A stretch of 64,000 bases of DNA from HR10 sp964615335 (GTDB lineage: Bacteria; Acidobacteriota; Blastocatellia; HR10): assembly GCA_964615335.1 (NCBI GenBank), contig CAZTMT010000008.1, forward strand, positions 1 through 64,000, given 5' to 3'. Below the pieces are notes generated by a model that had not been told where the DNA came from, searched no databases, and was given only the letters and a program-made list of their open reading frames with translations. Both the position numbers and the translations under genes were made by a program. Each line of letters starts with the position of its first letter. Within the stretch, counting starts at the first letter, position 1. Of the stretch, positions 1 through 9,927 are shown piece after piece.

Positions 1-3000
1 GGGTGATCGCCACTGGCGTGGGAGCAGCCCATGCCCACAGCGTGATGGTGAAGCCGCTCGCGCTTATATTGAGATTGGGGTTGTGTGGCACATCGACAAA
101 GCTGCTTTGGAAGAAGAGCGCACCACGCGGAGTGGGAGGCGGAGGAGGAGCATTGGGATCTACGACCACCGGATTCAGTAGACCGCCCAAGATGTTCGGC
201 GCCGGAAGCTGACTCACAACCTGCGGTCCAGCCCCCAGGCTGATGTTCAGTGGGCTACCGCTTGGATCCTTGGTAGTCCCGTTATTGCCTCCTGCCAAGT
301 CCTGCACTGTGCTTTGGCCTGTGGCATCATCCAGCGGCCACCAGCCGACCATCCCCGACGGAGCTTGCACGCACGGTCCGCCGGGGCAGGTAGGCAATGT
401 GACGCAATGCTTTGTCTGACAGGTCACGACGCCCTGGGTCGTGAGCACGATGTCGAAGCAAACGGTGGATCCCGGCTGAGCGTTGGGACCGCCGATGGTC
501 ACTGTGCCTGTAACGGACTGGCCGGGTGACAACGGGGTGGTGATCGAACTTGGCGTGATCGTGACGCCCGCCGGAGGCACGAAATTGATCCCGGTCACCA
601 CGGCGTTCGTCACGTTGGTGAGGGTGGCGGTATAGCTGAACGTGCCGTTGGGATTGCAGGCGATCTGTTCGTTGCTCACGGTCGCGCACTTGCACTTACC
701 CCTATTTTTGATGTCTTGGATCTCTGTCTGTGTGAGGACGCTCTTGAAGATTTCGAGCTCGTCAATGGTGATTTCGGCCTGAAGTCCCAAGCGACTCTCT
801 CCGATCAGGAGTGTCGTCCCAGGGGTGTCAATGGAACCGGTCGGCATGGGAGGAGCTGTCACAGCCGTGGGCGTCCCGTTGACATAGAAGGTCACCGTAC
901 CCGAGGTTCGATCCACTGTCACGGCCACGTGAGTCCAGGTATTGAACGGCATGCTCGGACCGATGTAGTTTGCCACCGCGCTCCCATCGGCCATAGTGAA
1001 CCGCAGGCGTGCGCCTGACGTGCTCGAGTTATCAAGGTAGAAAGCGTAGCCCTTCACCGGTGTGCCTATATTAGGAGCAACTAGCATAACAACCAACTTG
1101 TCCACGATCGGATAGATGAACCCGGCTGTCGGCGGAGACGGCGACGCGAAAACCCAGGCATCTATGGAGAGGTCACCTGTCCCAGGATTGAGTTCGGAGT
1201 GATCCTGTACTTCGAGGTGAGGACCGTTTGCCTGGAAGTTCGGATTAAACTGTATGGCGCCACCGACTTGACCGGCGACGGCATTCGGGGCATTAGGAGC
1301 TCCCAGCGGACTTCCAGGCTTGGGTGTGCCCTGATTATTGAAGCCCGCCAGGTCGTTCACAACAGCAGCCCCGTTCGGCTCATCCAAGGGCCACCAGGCG
1401 ACCATCGTCGGAAGTGACGATGGATCCACACAGGCTGTGCTCTTGGTGTTGGTGTAGGTACAAGTGACGGTCTCGCCTGGATCGAGGACAATGTTGGCTG
1501 TCGAACCGCTGATGGTCGTGTTGTTGGTCGGATCTGTGCAGGTGAGGCTTGTGAAGGTCCATCCTGCGGGCGGTGCTGGTTCCGTGACGGTATAGGTTCC
1601 CGGTGTGGTGAGGTTGCTAAAGGTCTGGGTTCCTGCGCCGCTACTAGTGGTGATAGTGAAGCTTCCTGGCAGCCCAGCGCTCCCGGTGAACGTAAACGTG
1701 TCGTCGCCTCCGACGGTGGCTTTGTTGATCACAATCGTCCCGGGCGGGCACGTGACGTTGAGGGTGGCCGAAGCCGCCGCTGCGTATTTGTTAGGGAGGT
1801 TCGGCGCGGTGCTTCCATCCCGCTCGCCGTCAATGGCTCCTGAATTGCCCGGCGTGCAGGAACCCGTCGGATTCGGACAGGTGCCTTTGGGTCCGGGCAG
1901 ACTCGTCCAGGTCACCTTGGCCTGATTGGTCAAGGTCGCGGGGCAGGTGGCCGGATTGGCTACGGCCTTATACGTGATGGCGACGGACCCGCCCGTGGGT
2001 ATGGTGGCGCAATTCACGGTGACGTTCTGGCCAGCAAGCGTTCCGGTGCAGCCGGTGGGGAAGGTGAGAGAGCTTGCTACCGGCGTGAGGCCGGCCGGTA
2101 ATGTGTCCGTGAAGGCGACATCAAAGGCATCGGCCGTACCCGTGTTCGTGATGGTGACCGTATAGGTGACGGTCCCGCCCTGCACGACGGGATTCGGCGA
2201 GACGGCCTTGGCGATCGTGAGATTCGGCTCGACAACGTGGACGTTGACCGTGGCTGAATTGCTGGCGAGCTGGTTGCCCGACTGGTCCTTGAAGCGCACC
2301 TGGAACTGGTTGGGCAAGGTGGTGCTGCTTTGATTGCTTGCGATATTGTCCACTTGCGCGTTGAACTCGATGATGGCGAACTCCAGGTTGGGATCGTTGT
2401 CGCTGTTGACGATGTCGAACACCGGGGTGGGATTCGTAGGCGATTGAACGAAGAAGATGGGGTCTACGCCGGCGCCGGGAGTAAACGGACCTCCCGCCAC
2501 ATTGAGCGCACTCACCGGGAATGTTGGCCCGGGGCATTGAGCAAGAGCCTGATTGGGACTGGTGGGCCAAAAGGCACTGGGCGGACTCATGATCGGATTA
2601 TCGGCGACGAAGATCACGCTCGGATTGCCCACATAGGTCAGGCCGGGTGGCAAGAGGTCCTGAATCTGGAAATTGAGCGTCGTGCCTTCGGGGATGACCG
2701 TGATCAAGCGGTAGCGGACGATCTCGCCGATGGCAGCATCCACCGTCCCACCTTGAGAAGCCGATGGTGGCGTCGTGTGGACTTCGGACGTTGTCTGGAT
2801 GCATTTGGCGAAGGGCCTCGGACCGACGCACGCCTGGGCGGTATCCTCGAACGGCCCGCCGAAGCCTGCCGTGACGAAGTTCGGGCCGCTTTCGGTGTTC
2901 GAGTAATTTTCCAGCCGGGCTCGATTGTCACAGCAGCCCGACGTGATGTCCTTGACAAGCACGGCATCGAAGGTGATGACGGCGATGTTCTTGCCGCTGG

Positions 3001-5854
3001 TCGGATGGAAGGGACCGAGCGCGCCCTGCATTGAACTTGGATCGGTGAGTTCGATGATCACCGAGCCAAAACCACCCGGGCTGAGAGTGAACGGTATGGC
3101 AGCCCCAGCGCCATCGGTCACACAGAGCGTGCTGAAGTCAGGAACGAAGCAGGAGGGCAGGTCCGTCGGTCCGAGCGGAAAGATGTCTCTGATCTTCACA
3201 TCGAAGACGCCGTTGGGCGAAGAGCCTTGATTCTCGACGACGATGGCGAAGGTGATTTTGTCGTTGGCGTCCACGCCGGAAATATTGCTGTTCAGATTGA
3301 GCGAGCCGATATTGGAGGAGTTGATCGTTCCGCTGAAGCGCGGGCAGGAGCCACCGGGCGGCGTGAACGTTCCCGCCGGAGGCGCAGCGGGCGAGAAGAT
3401 CGCATTGGGATTGTCAGAGGCAACGACGCCTTTAATGATCCTCAGCTTCGGTTCGGCCATCTGGACTTGCGCGATGGCGACCTGACAGAACGTCATGTTG
3501 AACGTGTTCTTCTCGCACTCCTGCGCTTCGTTGGTGAGGAACAAGCCGTCGGCAAAGGGATCGCTTGTCGCTGTCACGGTGAAGAGCAGGTCTATCTTCC
3601 CGGGCGTGTTCGTCGGATCGTTGAAGGTCCCATAGTTGAACGTGAGGCTATTGGTTGGCGTATTGGCCGCGAATGTCGGCGAGACCAGCAGTGTGTTCGT
3701 TGGCCCAAGGCAGGCTTGGCCGGGCGCCGGGATGCCGCAGGTCGCGCTGGTGAAGCTCCAGGCTGGGCCTGAAGTGCCGTTGGCATCGGGGTCAGCGACA
3801 TCAAAGATCGGCAGCGGCAGCCAATCCTGAATCGTGAGGTCTTCGGCATCGCTTGAAGGGATGATCTTCTCGATCCGGAAGGTCACTTCATCTCCCGGTG
3901 TCACCTGCGGCTTGGCTGGACAGGGCGTCGTATTCGGTCCGCAGATTTCCTGACCGCCGCGTTTAACGGCGTAGACCGTTTTCTTGATGACGTCGGTCAC
4001 AATGGCGGTGAGCGTCTCGCTGTCATCTTGAGCTGTTACGCCAGTGGGCGTGGGAAGCAGAGGAGGATTGACATTAGTGAACACCTGGCCGCGAATTGTC
4101 ACGCAATTGGCGAGCGGATCATCCTTATCCACAAACCGGTCGCCGGGATGATTCTGCGGGAAGGAGAACTTATCCTGTATCTGAGCGTAGAAGACGATCT
4201 GGCCGGTCGCCGGAACAGAAGAAGCCGGCGTTGTCGCCCAACCGCCGGTGAGAATCCCGGCCAGATGTCGTGGGTTCAGAGGCATCAGGTTGGTCATTTT
4301 GCTGGAGACTCGAAAGACCACATTGGTCGTGCCCTTAATTCCCTGGCAGGTGGAATTGGGATCACCGGTCACAAACAAGTCCGCCGAGGGGATGAAGGCT
4401 CCGCTGACGCTGCCAAATTGGTCAGTGACTGTGAGCGTCGGGGCCGGCGTGAGCAGAAACTGCTGGCCGTCTGAGAGCTGGTCTCGGACCTCGAGATTGC
4501 CGAAGGTCTTGAAGTCCGAAATCTGGAACATGAGCGTGTACTGAAGCACATCGCCCGGTGTCGGGCCGGGAGCGCCTGTATCCTGAAATACAACAACCTT
4601 CTTTTGAATAGCGATGCATTTGTCATTGAGAATGTGGTCGTTGGGCGTGACGTCGCTGACAACGTGCGCGGGCGATGTGTCGCACAGGTCTATCGGCGTC
4701 CAATCGCCCTCGGCTTTGACATCGTTCACGGATTGAACCGGCAGACAGTTTGTCGGAAGGACTGGATTCCCGTTGGCGTCTTTTTCCGGGATGAAGAATT
4801 CAACCACGACGGTGGCATCAGGGCCTGGGGCACCGGTGAGCGTGGGCCAGGTTACGGTCAAACAATTGTTCGGAGGATTATTGGGCACGCCGGCAGGCGG
4901 CGGCGTCACCGTTGCCCCTGCTGGGCTGACCGAGACGACGCTCTGGAAGGCCAGGTTGTTGGGGAAGCAATCGGTCACCGTCACGGTGCTGACGGTCTGG
5001 CCCTGGGCGATGTCTACGGTGATTTGGTATTGCAGCGGGTAGAACGAAGTGAAGTTCGGGCCGGTGGCGGTTTCATCTTCAGGACCGAGGTACTTCTTGC
5101 TGATCGTGATGACTGTGGGTGTCGTTTGCGCTTGCGCCGCCCACTGCGTGCTGTCGGTCTGCTGGTTTCCCGACACCATGTCGCTCACAATGGGAAGGTC
5201 TGTGCCGGGATTGTCCAGCGGATCTTGGCCATACCGGAAGCCGCCGCGGGCGGAGATCTTCAGTGGCGTGCCCGCGTCAGCGAGATTACTCACATGAGCC
5301 GTGACCTGAACTTCAATCTCCGGTTGCGTCGGATCAAAGCTGCCGAACGGGAGGGCCAGAGTGATGAGCTGACTGCCCGGTGGAACGATCAGAGGGAGAA
5401 TGCCACTGGACGCAAACGGATGGGGCACACTACTGTTTGACACCAAACCGCATGGAGTCGTGGTCATCGGGGAGGGTGAAGCAGGAGTCAACGTGACTGG
5501 ACCGCCGACCACACCGACCATTTCGGCTTTCACGAACGTGATGCCGTCGCACGCACATGCCGGATTGTTTTTGGAGACGTTCGCGCCACCGGCATCCAGC
5601 ACCAGGTCAATAAACGGTCCATAGCCAATGTCGCCCGGGTTGCTGCTGGCGTTTTTGAATTTCACCGTGAAGGTAAAATCTTCCCCGATGAGGACCTCAG
5701 CGGGCACAGTGAGCGTCACTTGCGGCTGTAGGCTCGACTGAACGGAAACAGTCTTTGGATTCCACAACAACGCAAGGCCAAGCAGTAAGCCCACCCACAG
5801 TTGAAAAAACGAAATCCCCCTTCGATGATGAAGGCGAATGTTCGGGTTTCTCAT
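1..5854 (-). CDS. Giant exported DUF11/LamG multi-domain protein (3' end outside window)
   Basis: One frame stays open for 1951 codons from the ATG at 5854 to the window edge, so the C-terminus is missing. Residues 1-39 form a signal peptide (basic start, then the hydrophobic stretch LWVGLLLGLALLW). Next come many beta-sandwich modules rich in Thr, Val, Pro and Asn. A clear DUF11 repeat lies near residues 1206-1300 (LTIAKAVSPNPVVQGGTVTY). A prealbumin/SpaA-like module follows near 1365-1430 (TIVINKATVGGDDTFTF). A LamG/concanavalin-like domain spans about 1480-1700 (starting MVAWWPLDEPNG), and a second starts near 1835 (MVGWWPLDDATG). This architecture is typical of secreted surface or adhesion proteins. 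No catalytic motif was seen. The gene appears to be monocistronic. The ligand and any C-terminal sorting signal are unknown. Confidence 0.88.
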   Translation of the reverse strand, partial: MRNPNIRLHHRRGISFFQLWVGLLLGLALLWNPKTVSVQSSLQPQVTLTVPAEVLIGEDFTFTVKFKNASSNPGDIGYGPFIDLVLDAGGANVSKNNPACACDGITFVKAEMVGVVGGPVTLTPASPSPMTTTPCGLVSNSSVPHPFASSGILPLIVPPGSQLITLALPFGSFDPTQPEIEVQVTAHVSNLADAGTPLKISARGGFRYGQDPLDNPGTDLPIVSDMVSGNQQTDSTQWAAQAQTTPTVITISKKYLGPEDETATGPNFTSFYPLQYQITVDIAQGQTVSTVTVTDCFPNNLAFQSVVSVSPAGATVTPPPAGVPNNPPNNCLTVTWPTLTGAPGPDATVVVEFFIPEKDANGNPVLPTNCLPVQSVNDVKAEGDWTPIDLCDTSPAHVVSDVTPNDHILNDKCIAIQKKVVVFQDTGAPGPTPGDVLQYTLMFQISDFKTFGNLEVRDQLSDGQQFLLTPAPTLTVTDQFGSVSGAFIPSADLFVTGDPNSTCQGIKGTTNVVFRVSSKMTNLMPLNPRHLAGILTGGWATTPASSVPATGQIVFYAQIQDKFSFPQNHPGDRFVDKDDPLANCVTIRGQVFTNVNPPLLPTPTGVTAQDDSETLTAIVTDVIKKTVYAVKRGGQEICGPNTTPCPAKPQVTPGDEVTFRIEKIIPSSDAEDLTIQDWLPLPIFDVADPDANGTSGPAWSFTSATCGIPAPGQACLGPTNTLLVSPTFAANTPTNSLTFNYGTFNDPTNTPGKIDLLFTVTATSDPFADGLFLTNEAQECEKNTFNMTFCQVAIAQVQMAEPKLRIIKGVVASDNPNAIFSPAAPPAGTFTPPGGSCPRFSGTINSSNIGSLNLNSNISGVDANDKITFAIVVENQGSSPNGVFDVKIRDIFPLGPTDLPSCFVPDFSTLCVTDGAGAAIPFTLSPGGFGSVIIELTDPSSMQGALGPFHPTSGKNIAVITFDAVLVKDITSGCCDNRARLENYSNTESGPNFVTAGFGGPFEDTAQACVGPRPFAKCIQTTSEVHTTPPSASQGGTVDAAIGEIVRYRLITVIPEGTTLNFQIQDLLPPGLTYVGNPSVIFVADNPIMSPPSAFWPTSPNQALAQCPGPTFPVSALNVAGGPFTPGAGVDPIFFVQSPTNPTPVFDIVNSDNDPNLEFAIIEFNAQVDNIASNQSSTTLPNQFQVRFKDQSGNQLASNSATVNVHVVEPNLTIAKAVSPNPVVQGGTVTYTVTITNTGTADAFDVAFTDTLPAGLTPVASSLTFPTGCTGTLAGQNVTVNCATIPTGGSVAITYKAVANPATCPATLTNQAKVTWTSLPGPKGTCPNPTGSCTPGNSGAIDGERDGSTAPNLPNKYAAAASATLNVTCPPGTIVINKATVGGDDTFTFTGSAGLPGSFTITTSSGAGTQTFSNLTTPGTYTVTEPAPPAGWTFTSLTCTDPTNNTTISGSTANIVLDPGETVTCTYTNTKSTACVDPSSLPTMVAWWPLDEPNGAAVVNDLAGFNNQGTPKPGSPLGAPNAPNAVAGQVGGAIQFNPNFQANGPHLEVQDHSELNPGTGDLSIDAWVFASPSPPTAGFIYPIVDKLVVMLVAPNIGTPVKGYAFYLDNSSTSGARLRFTMADGSAVANYIGPSMPFNTWTHVAVTVDRTSGTVTFYVNGTPTAVTAPPMPTGSIDTPGTTLLIGESRLGLQAEITIDELEIFKSVLTQTEIQDIKNRGKCKCATVSNEQIACNPNGTFSYTATLTNVTNAVVTGINFVPPAGVTITPSSITTPLSPGQSVTGTVTIGGPNAQPGSTVCFDIVLTTQGVVTCQTKHCVTLPTCPGGPCVQAPSGMVGWWPLDDATGQSTVQDLAGGNNGTTKDPSGSPLNISLGAGPQVVSQLPAPNILGGLLNPVVVDPNAPPPPPTPRGALFFQSSFVDVPHNPNLNISASGFTITLWAWAAPTPVAIT

Positions 5855-6462
5855 ATCTGCCTCGTGATCCTTTATTGGCTCACTCCTGGGCACCTATGTG
5901 GCATAAGGCGCAAGCTTTCTCCAAATACCGCGCATTGTCAACCGTCCTGTAGTTCGTAGTCTGCCGCATACTCAGCTCATTCTGTTAGAAAGCAAACGAT
6001 GTGCCGAAGACTCACGAAGGAGGAGGGATTCGACTATCTCCTGGTTCATCAAGAGATTTTCAGGCATTGGGCTTCTCCCCAGCGGGAGAGGCCCGCTGTC
6101 GCTGGGCGGGGACAGATTCGGGCCATCAGGGCTTGGGAGGGGGGAGAAGGAGAGCCTGTTCTGAAAAGCCTGATCGCGGATAAATCGTTGCGGGAGAGAG
6201 CGCGGGGTATTCCCCCGACGCTCTCCCTTGCTGTCGCTTGGCTGCGACAGCAAGGGAGCACCGGATCATGGAGATGGGGTCAGAGGCCTGCCGGGAAAAA
6301 GCGCTTGAGATCGCTTCAGAAGCTTCCCCGAGGTATGTCCCGTTGAGAGAGTGAGTGAAGGTATGCCGGCGCTGTGAGCTCGCGGTCGGCGTTCGCCGGA
6401 GCGCTGCGCTTTCTCTTGACGGTCGCCTGCCTTTGTGCTCTTAATGAGGGCGGAGCAGGCGC
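5855..6462. other. Intergenic region between divergent genes
   Basis: About 600 bases with no convincing gene. Short open frames exist on both strands but show no signal peptide, good ribosome-binding site or recognisable fold. The region must hold the promoters of the leftward giant gene and of the rightward glycosyltransferase operon. It also contains a long perfect hairpin, listed separately. Confidence 0.6.
6223..6258. repeat. Perfect 15-bp stem hairpin
   Basis: The arm at 6223-6237 (CTCCCTTGCTGTCGC) is the exact reverse complement of 6244-6258, with a six-base loop. It lies about 205 bases upstream of the first glycosyltransferase. No U-run follows on either strand, so it does not look like a standard terminator. 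It could be a leader structure or a mobile palindromic repeat. Confidence 0.6.
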
Positions 6463-7551
6463 GTGGTGGATATAGTCTTTCTCGTGAACGGAGATCCGGA
6501 AGGGGCTATCGGGGATCGAGCCCGGCGCTTCGCCGAAGGACTTCAGCGCGCGTATTCATGGCGCCTTCTCTATCGAGGGCGTCGGAAAGTGCGCGCCACG
6601 CTCCGATTTCTGCGGGCGCTGCTGTGGGAGCGACCGCGATTGGTCTACGTCCTGGAGATGGGAGCATCGGGCGTTCTGGCGGCGCTCGCCTATAAGATTT
6701 TGGCTCGCCGCTGTCGCCTGGTCGTTGACACAGGGGATGTCATCTCGGCGCTCGCGCGCGCTCTCGGACGCGGACGGATCGGACGGTGGTTGACCAGTCT
6801 TCTGGAGCAGCTCGCGCTGTGGGGAGTAGACTTTCTCATCGTGCGGGGGACAGGGTACAAGGAGTGGCTCGCAGCGCGCGGCTTCACGCGCGTCGAAGTG
6901 ATCCCCGATGGAGTGGATATGCGTCGGTTCTCCCCCCAATGTGCGGAAGCTTTGCGTCGAAGCCTCGGCCTGGAAGGACTGTTTGTCGTTGGCGTCGTCG
7001 GCTCGCTCCACTGGAGTCGAACGCTTGGTTTCTGCTACGGGTGGGAGTTGATCGAAGCCCTCGCGCGCCTGAAGGATGTTCCCGTTGCCGGCGTGATCAT
7101 TGGAGAGGGATCGGGACTTCCACGCTTGCAGGAGCAAGCGCGGAGGCATGGGGTGCAAGATCGCGTGCGCTTTCTCGGGAGCGTACCTCTGGAGCAATTG
7201 CCGGAGTATCTCAGTCTGATGGACGTCTGTCTTTCGACGCAGACGGATGATCTTGTCGGGCGGGTTCGAACGACGGGGAAACTGCCGCTCTATCTGGCCT
7301 GCGGGCGGTTCGTTCTGGCCAGTCGCGTGGGGGAAGCCGCGCGGCTTCTCCCCGACGAGATGCTCATCCCGTATGAGGGGAAGGAGCACTATGTGGAGGC
7401 GCTCTGTGAGCGTCTCCGGTGGCTCGTGCACAATCGGCATGTGCTGGAGCGGGGGCGAGAGGGCGTCGCCCTGGCTCGCCGGCATTTCGATTATGAAGTG
7501 CTCGTCCCGCGCGTGCGCAGGATCCTGGATCGCCTCCTGGCCGAACAATGA
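6463..7551 (+). CDS. Glycosyltransferase family 4 protein (divergent)
   Basis: 362 residues with a GT-B layout. The N-terminal half carries a Rossmann-like acceptor domain, the centre has VIPDGVDMRRFSP, a typical GT4 linker, and the C-terminal half is the nucleotide-sugar domain (VVGVVGSLHW, VIIGEGSG). The usual E-x7-E signature is not evident; the corresponding stretch reads RTTGKLPLYLACGRFVLAS, so the donor site is divergent. The start is a GTG at 6463 with weak upstream purines. The stop overlaps the next ATG (ATGA), which indicates a translationally coupled operon of three GT4 genes. Its likely role is assembly of a surface polysaccharide; sugar donor and acceptor cannot be read from the sequence. 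Confidence 0.85.
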   Translation: MVDIVFLVNGDPEGAIGDRARRFAEGLQRAYSWRLLYRGRRKVRATLRFLRALLWERPRLVYVLEMGASGVLAALAYKILARRCRLVVDTGDVISALARALGRGRIGRWLTSLLEQLALWGVDFLIVRGTGYKEWLAARGFTRVEVIPDGVDMRRFSPQCAEALRRSLGLEGLFVVGVVGSLHWSRTLGFCYGWELIEALARLKDVPVAGVIIGEGSGLPRLQEQARRHGVQDRVRFLGSVPLEQLPEYLSLMDVCLSTQTDDLVGRVRTTGKLPLYLACGRFVLASRVGEAARLLPDEMLIPYEGKEHYVEALCERLRWLVHNRHVLERGREGVALARRHFDYEVLVPRVRRILDRLLAEQ

Positions 7552-8702
7552 AGCCTATCCTCCTCATTGCGGATCTGGAAATCGAGGGATGGAAGAGCAT
7601 GCAGTTGTATGCCCGGCAACTCGAGCGATGGCTCCCGCAGATCGCCCCGGACTGGGATTTTCATGTCGCGCGCTGGCCGATGTCGGTGTGGGGAAGCTCG
7701 CTCGCCCGCACGCGTCCGGTTCGATTGGCTTTGCGCTATCTCTTTTTCCCTCGGCGTGTGGCACGCGCCTGTCGAAGGATTGGCCCAGAGCTGCAACATG
7801 TCCTTGATCACTCGTATGCGCATCTCCTTCGGTGGCTCGATGGGAAGAGGACGATCGTCACCGTGCACGACCTCTATCCCTATCACCTCCTGCGCAGAAG
7901 CGAGACCGCGCCGGGCTCGTGGCGGGTCCGCGCGCGGGATGCCCTCCTGAAGTGGGTCATGGCCTGGCTCACGCGAGCCGAACATGTGATCGCCGATTCC
8001 GAATTCACGAAGAATGAGGTGCACCAGCTCCTGCAGTATCCCGCGCAGAGGATGACGGTCATCCCTTTGGGCGGAGACCATCTCACCTTTGCCGAAAGCG
8101 GGCCGGAAGAAGCCCGAGCGCTCCGGCGACGGCTGGGTCTTCCCGAAGGTGCGCGATTCCTTCTTCATGTCGGGAGTTGCGAGGAGCGGAAGAATATCCC
8201 CATGTTGCTTCGCGCCTTCGCGCGCCTCCGAGAGCGCGGCCATACCGATCTTCATCTGGTTCAGATCGGGGGGAAGTTCGCGCGCGCTCAGCGGGAGCTG
8301 ATTCGGCGTCTGGGACTTCAATCCCACGTCCGGCAGATCCCCGACCTTCCGTCGGATTGGCTCGCGCGCGCGTATCAGGAAGCGGCGCTTTTTCTTTTCC
8401 CCTCGACCTATGAGGGCTTCGGATTGCCTGTGCTGGAAGCGATGGGAGCGGGAACGCCTGTGGTCGCCCTTGCCGCCGGAGCCGTTCCGGAGGTTCTCGG
8501 GGAGGCTGGGTTGCTTGTCCGCGAGAACGAGGTCGAAGCTTTCGCCGAAGCCGCCGAGCGCGTGCTCGGCGATGCGAAGCTGAGAGAAGAACTCGCGCGG
8601 AGAGGGCGTCACCGGGCCCGTTCGTTCACCTGGCGGAAGACGGCCGAGCGCGTCCTTCGGGTGTATCGCTGCTTCGTGGAGTTGAAAGCCGCGTGGGGGT
8701 GA
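7548..8702 (+). CDS. Glycosyltransferase family 4 protein
   Basis: 384 residues. The N-terminal domain includes IVTVHDLYPY, the linker has VIPLGGDHL, and the C-terminal domain has FLLHVGSCEERKNIPMLLRA and the canonical E-x7-E motif in YEGFGLPVLEAMGAGTPVVA. These are hallmarks of GT4 retaining glycosyltransferases such as mannosyltransferases. The ATG overlaps the stop of the upstream GT4 gene by four bases. The next gene starts one base after this stop, so all three are probably one transcript. Cytoplasmic or inner-membrane-face action on a lipid-linked or surface glycan is inferred from family knowledge. The sugar specificity is unknown. Confidence 0.92.
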   Translation: MKPILLIADLEIEGWKSMQLYARQLERWLPQIAPDWDFHVARWPMSVWGSSLARTRPVRLALRYLFFPRRVARACRRIGPELQHVLDHSYAHLLRWLDGKRTIVTVHDLYPYHLLRRSETAPGSWRVRARDALLKWVMAWLTRAEHVIADSEFTKNEVHQLLQYPAQRMTVIPLGGDHLTFAESGPEEARALRRRLGLPEGARFLLHVGSCEERKNIPMLLRAFARLRERGHTDLHLVQIGGKFARAQRELIRRLGLQSHVRQIPDLPSDWLARAYQEAALFLFPSTYEGFGLPVLEAMGAGTPVVALAAGAVPEVLGEAGLLVRENEVEAFAEAAERVLGDAKLREELARRGRHRARSFTWRKTAERVLRVYRCFVELKAAWG

Positions 8703-8703
8703 G

Positions 8704-9927
8704 ATGTCGCCGCGCGCGTCCATTTTGCACATCAGCACAGGGGCGGAGCTGGGAGGAGCCGAGCGCGTCCTGCTGGATCTCGTGCGCTCGCTCGATCGGG
8801 AACGGTTCCTCCCGTGGGTCATCGTGCCGCGTGAGGGGAGGCTCGCCGAGCAGTTGCGCGCGGCGGGGGTTTTGACAATCGTTTGGGATTACCTGGGGCG
8901 GGCGCGTCGGCTCGGGCGATATAGCTCCTGGCGAGAGTACGTGGGAGCGCTCCGCGCCCTTCCCCACATCGCGGGAAGGATCGGCGATGTCGTGCGCCTG
9001 ATACGCCGGGCTGAGATCGGCCTTGTGCACGCGCATGGGATCAAGGCTCAGGTCTTCACCAGCGGGCTTGCGCCCTGGGTTCGCGCTCGATTCGTCTGGC
9101 ATGCGCATGACTTCGTGCGTCATCGGAGGTTCTGGTGGGGATTCCAGTGGCTCGGTCGCCTGGTGCCCGATGCGATCATCGCTCCTTCGGACGCGGTCGC
9201 TCGGGAGTTCCCGAATCGCGCGAACGTTTTCACGATCCCGCATGGGGTTGACCTTCGCGCTTTCGCTCCCGCTCCGAGCGAGCCGGTCCCGAGACCGCCG
9301 CGCGTGGGGATGATCGGTGTCCTGGCTCCGTGGAAGGGGCAGCATGTCTTCATCCAGGCCGCCGAACGGGTGAGTCGGAGCCTTCCCGATGTGGAGTTCC
9401 TTCTGGTCGGCGATGAGATTTACGACACAGCAGGACATCGAGGATTCCGAGAGGAGTTAGAGCGGGAGATCGCCCGACGCGGCCTTCAGCAGCGCGTGCG
9501 CCTCATGGGATTTCATGCGGAGATCGCGCGCATCCTGCAAGGGCTGGACCTGGTCGTCCATTGCTCGCTCGAGCCGGAGCCTTTCGGGCGCGTCCTCATC
9601 GAAGCGATGGCATGCGGCAAGCCGGTTATCGCCTCACGCGGGGGCGCGACGGAAGAAATCGTCCGTGACGGGGAGACGGGAATCCTCGTGCCTGCCGGCG
9701 ATGCGGTGCGGCTGGCCGAGGCGATGCTCGCGCTTCTTGGCGACCCATTGCGCTGCGCGCGCCTGGGACGAGCCGCGCGAGAGCGGGTCGAACGCTTCTT
9801 CAGCCTGGAAGCCCATGTGCGAAAGATCGAGGAGCTTTACGACAGGCTCCTCTCCGGAGGTCGTCGGCGCGCTCGTTGCAGCAGCGCGATCACCTCTTCG
9901 TCGGAAACATCGCGGAAATCGTCGTAG
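8704..9927 (+). CDS. Glycosyltransferase family 4 protein
   Basis: 407 residues. The N-terminus has HISTGAELGGAERVLLDL, the classic GT4 'GGAERV' acceptor-side motif. Further on are TIPHGVDLRAFAP, MIGVLAPWKGQHVFIQAAE and the E-x7-E donor motif in EPEPFGRVLIEAMACGKPVIAS. It is the third gene of the GT4 operon. Its last 91 bases overlap the convergent phosphoribosyltransferase gene. The final 30 or so residues (SGGRRRARCSSAITSSSETS) look like a low-complexity tail read from the antisense of that gene and may be a late addition through loss of an earlier stop. Confidence 0.9.
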   Translation: MSPRASILHISTGAELGGAERVLLDLVRSLDRERFLPWVIVPREGRLAEQLRAAGVLTIVWDYLGRARRLGRYSSWREYVGALRALPHIAGRIGDVVRLIRRAEIGLVHAHGIKAQVFTSGLAPWVRARFVWHAHDFVRHRRFWWGFQWLGRLVPDAIIAPSDAVAREFPNRANVFTIPHGVDLRAFAPAPSEPVPRPPRVGMIGVLAPWKGQHVFIQAAERVSRSLPDVEFLLVGDEIYDTAGHRGFREELEREIARRGLQQRVRLMGFHAEIARILQGLDLVVHCSLEPEPFGRVLIEAMACGKPVIASRGGATEEIVRDGETGILVPAGDAVRLAEAMLALLGDPLRCARLGRAARERVERFFSLEAHVRKIEELYDRLLSGGRRRARCSSAITSSSETSRKSS

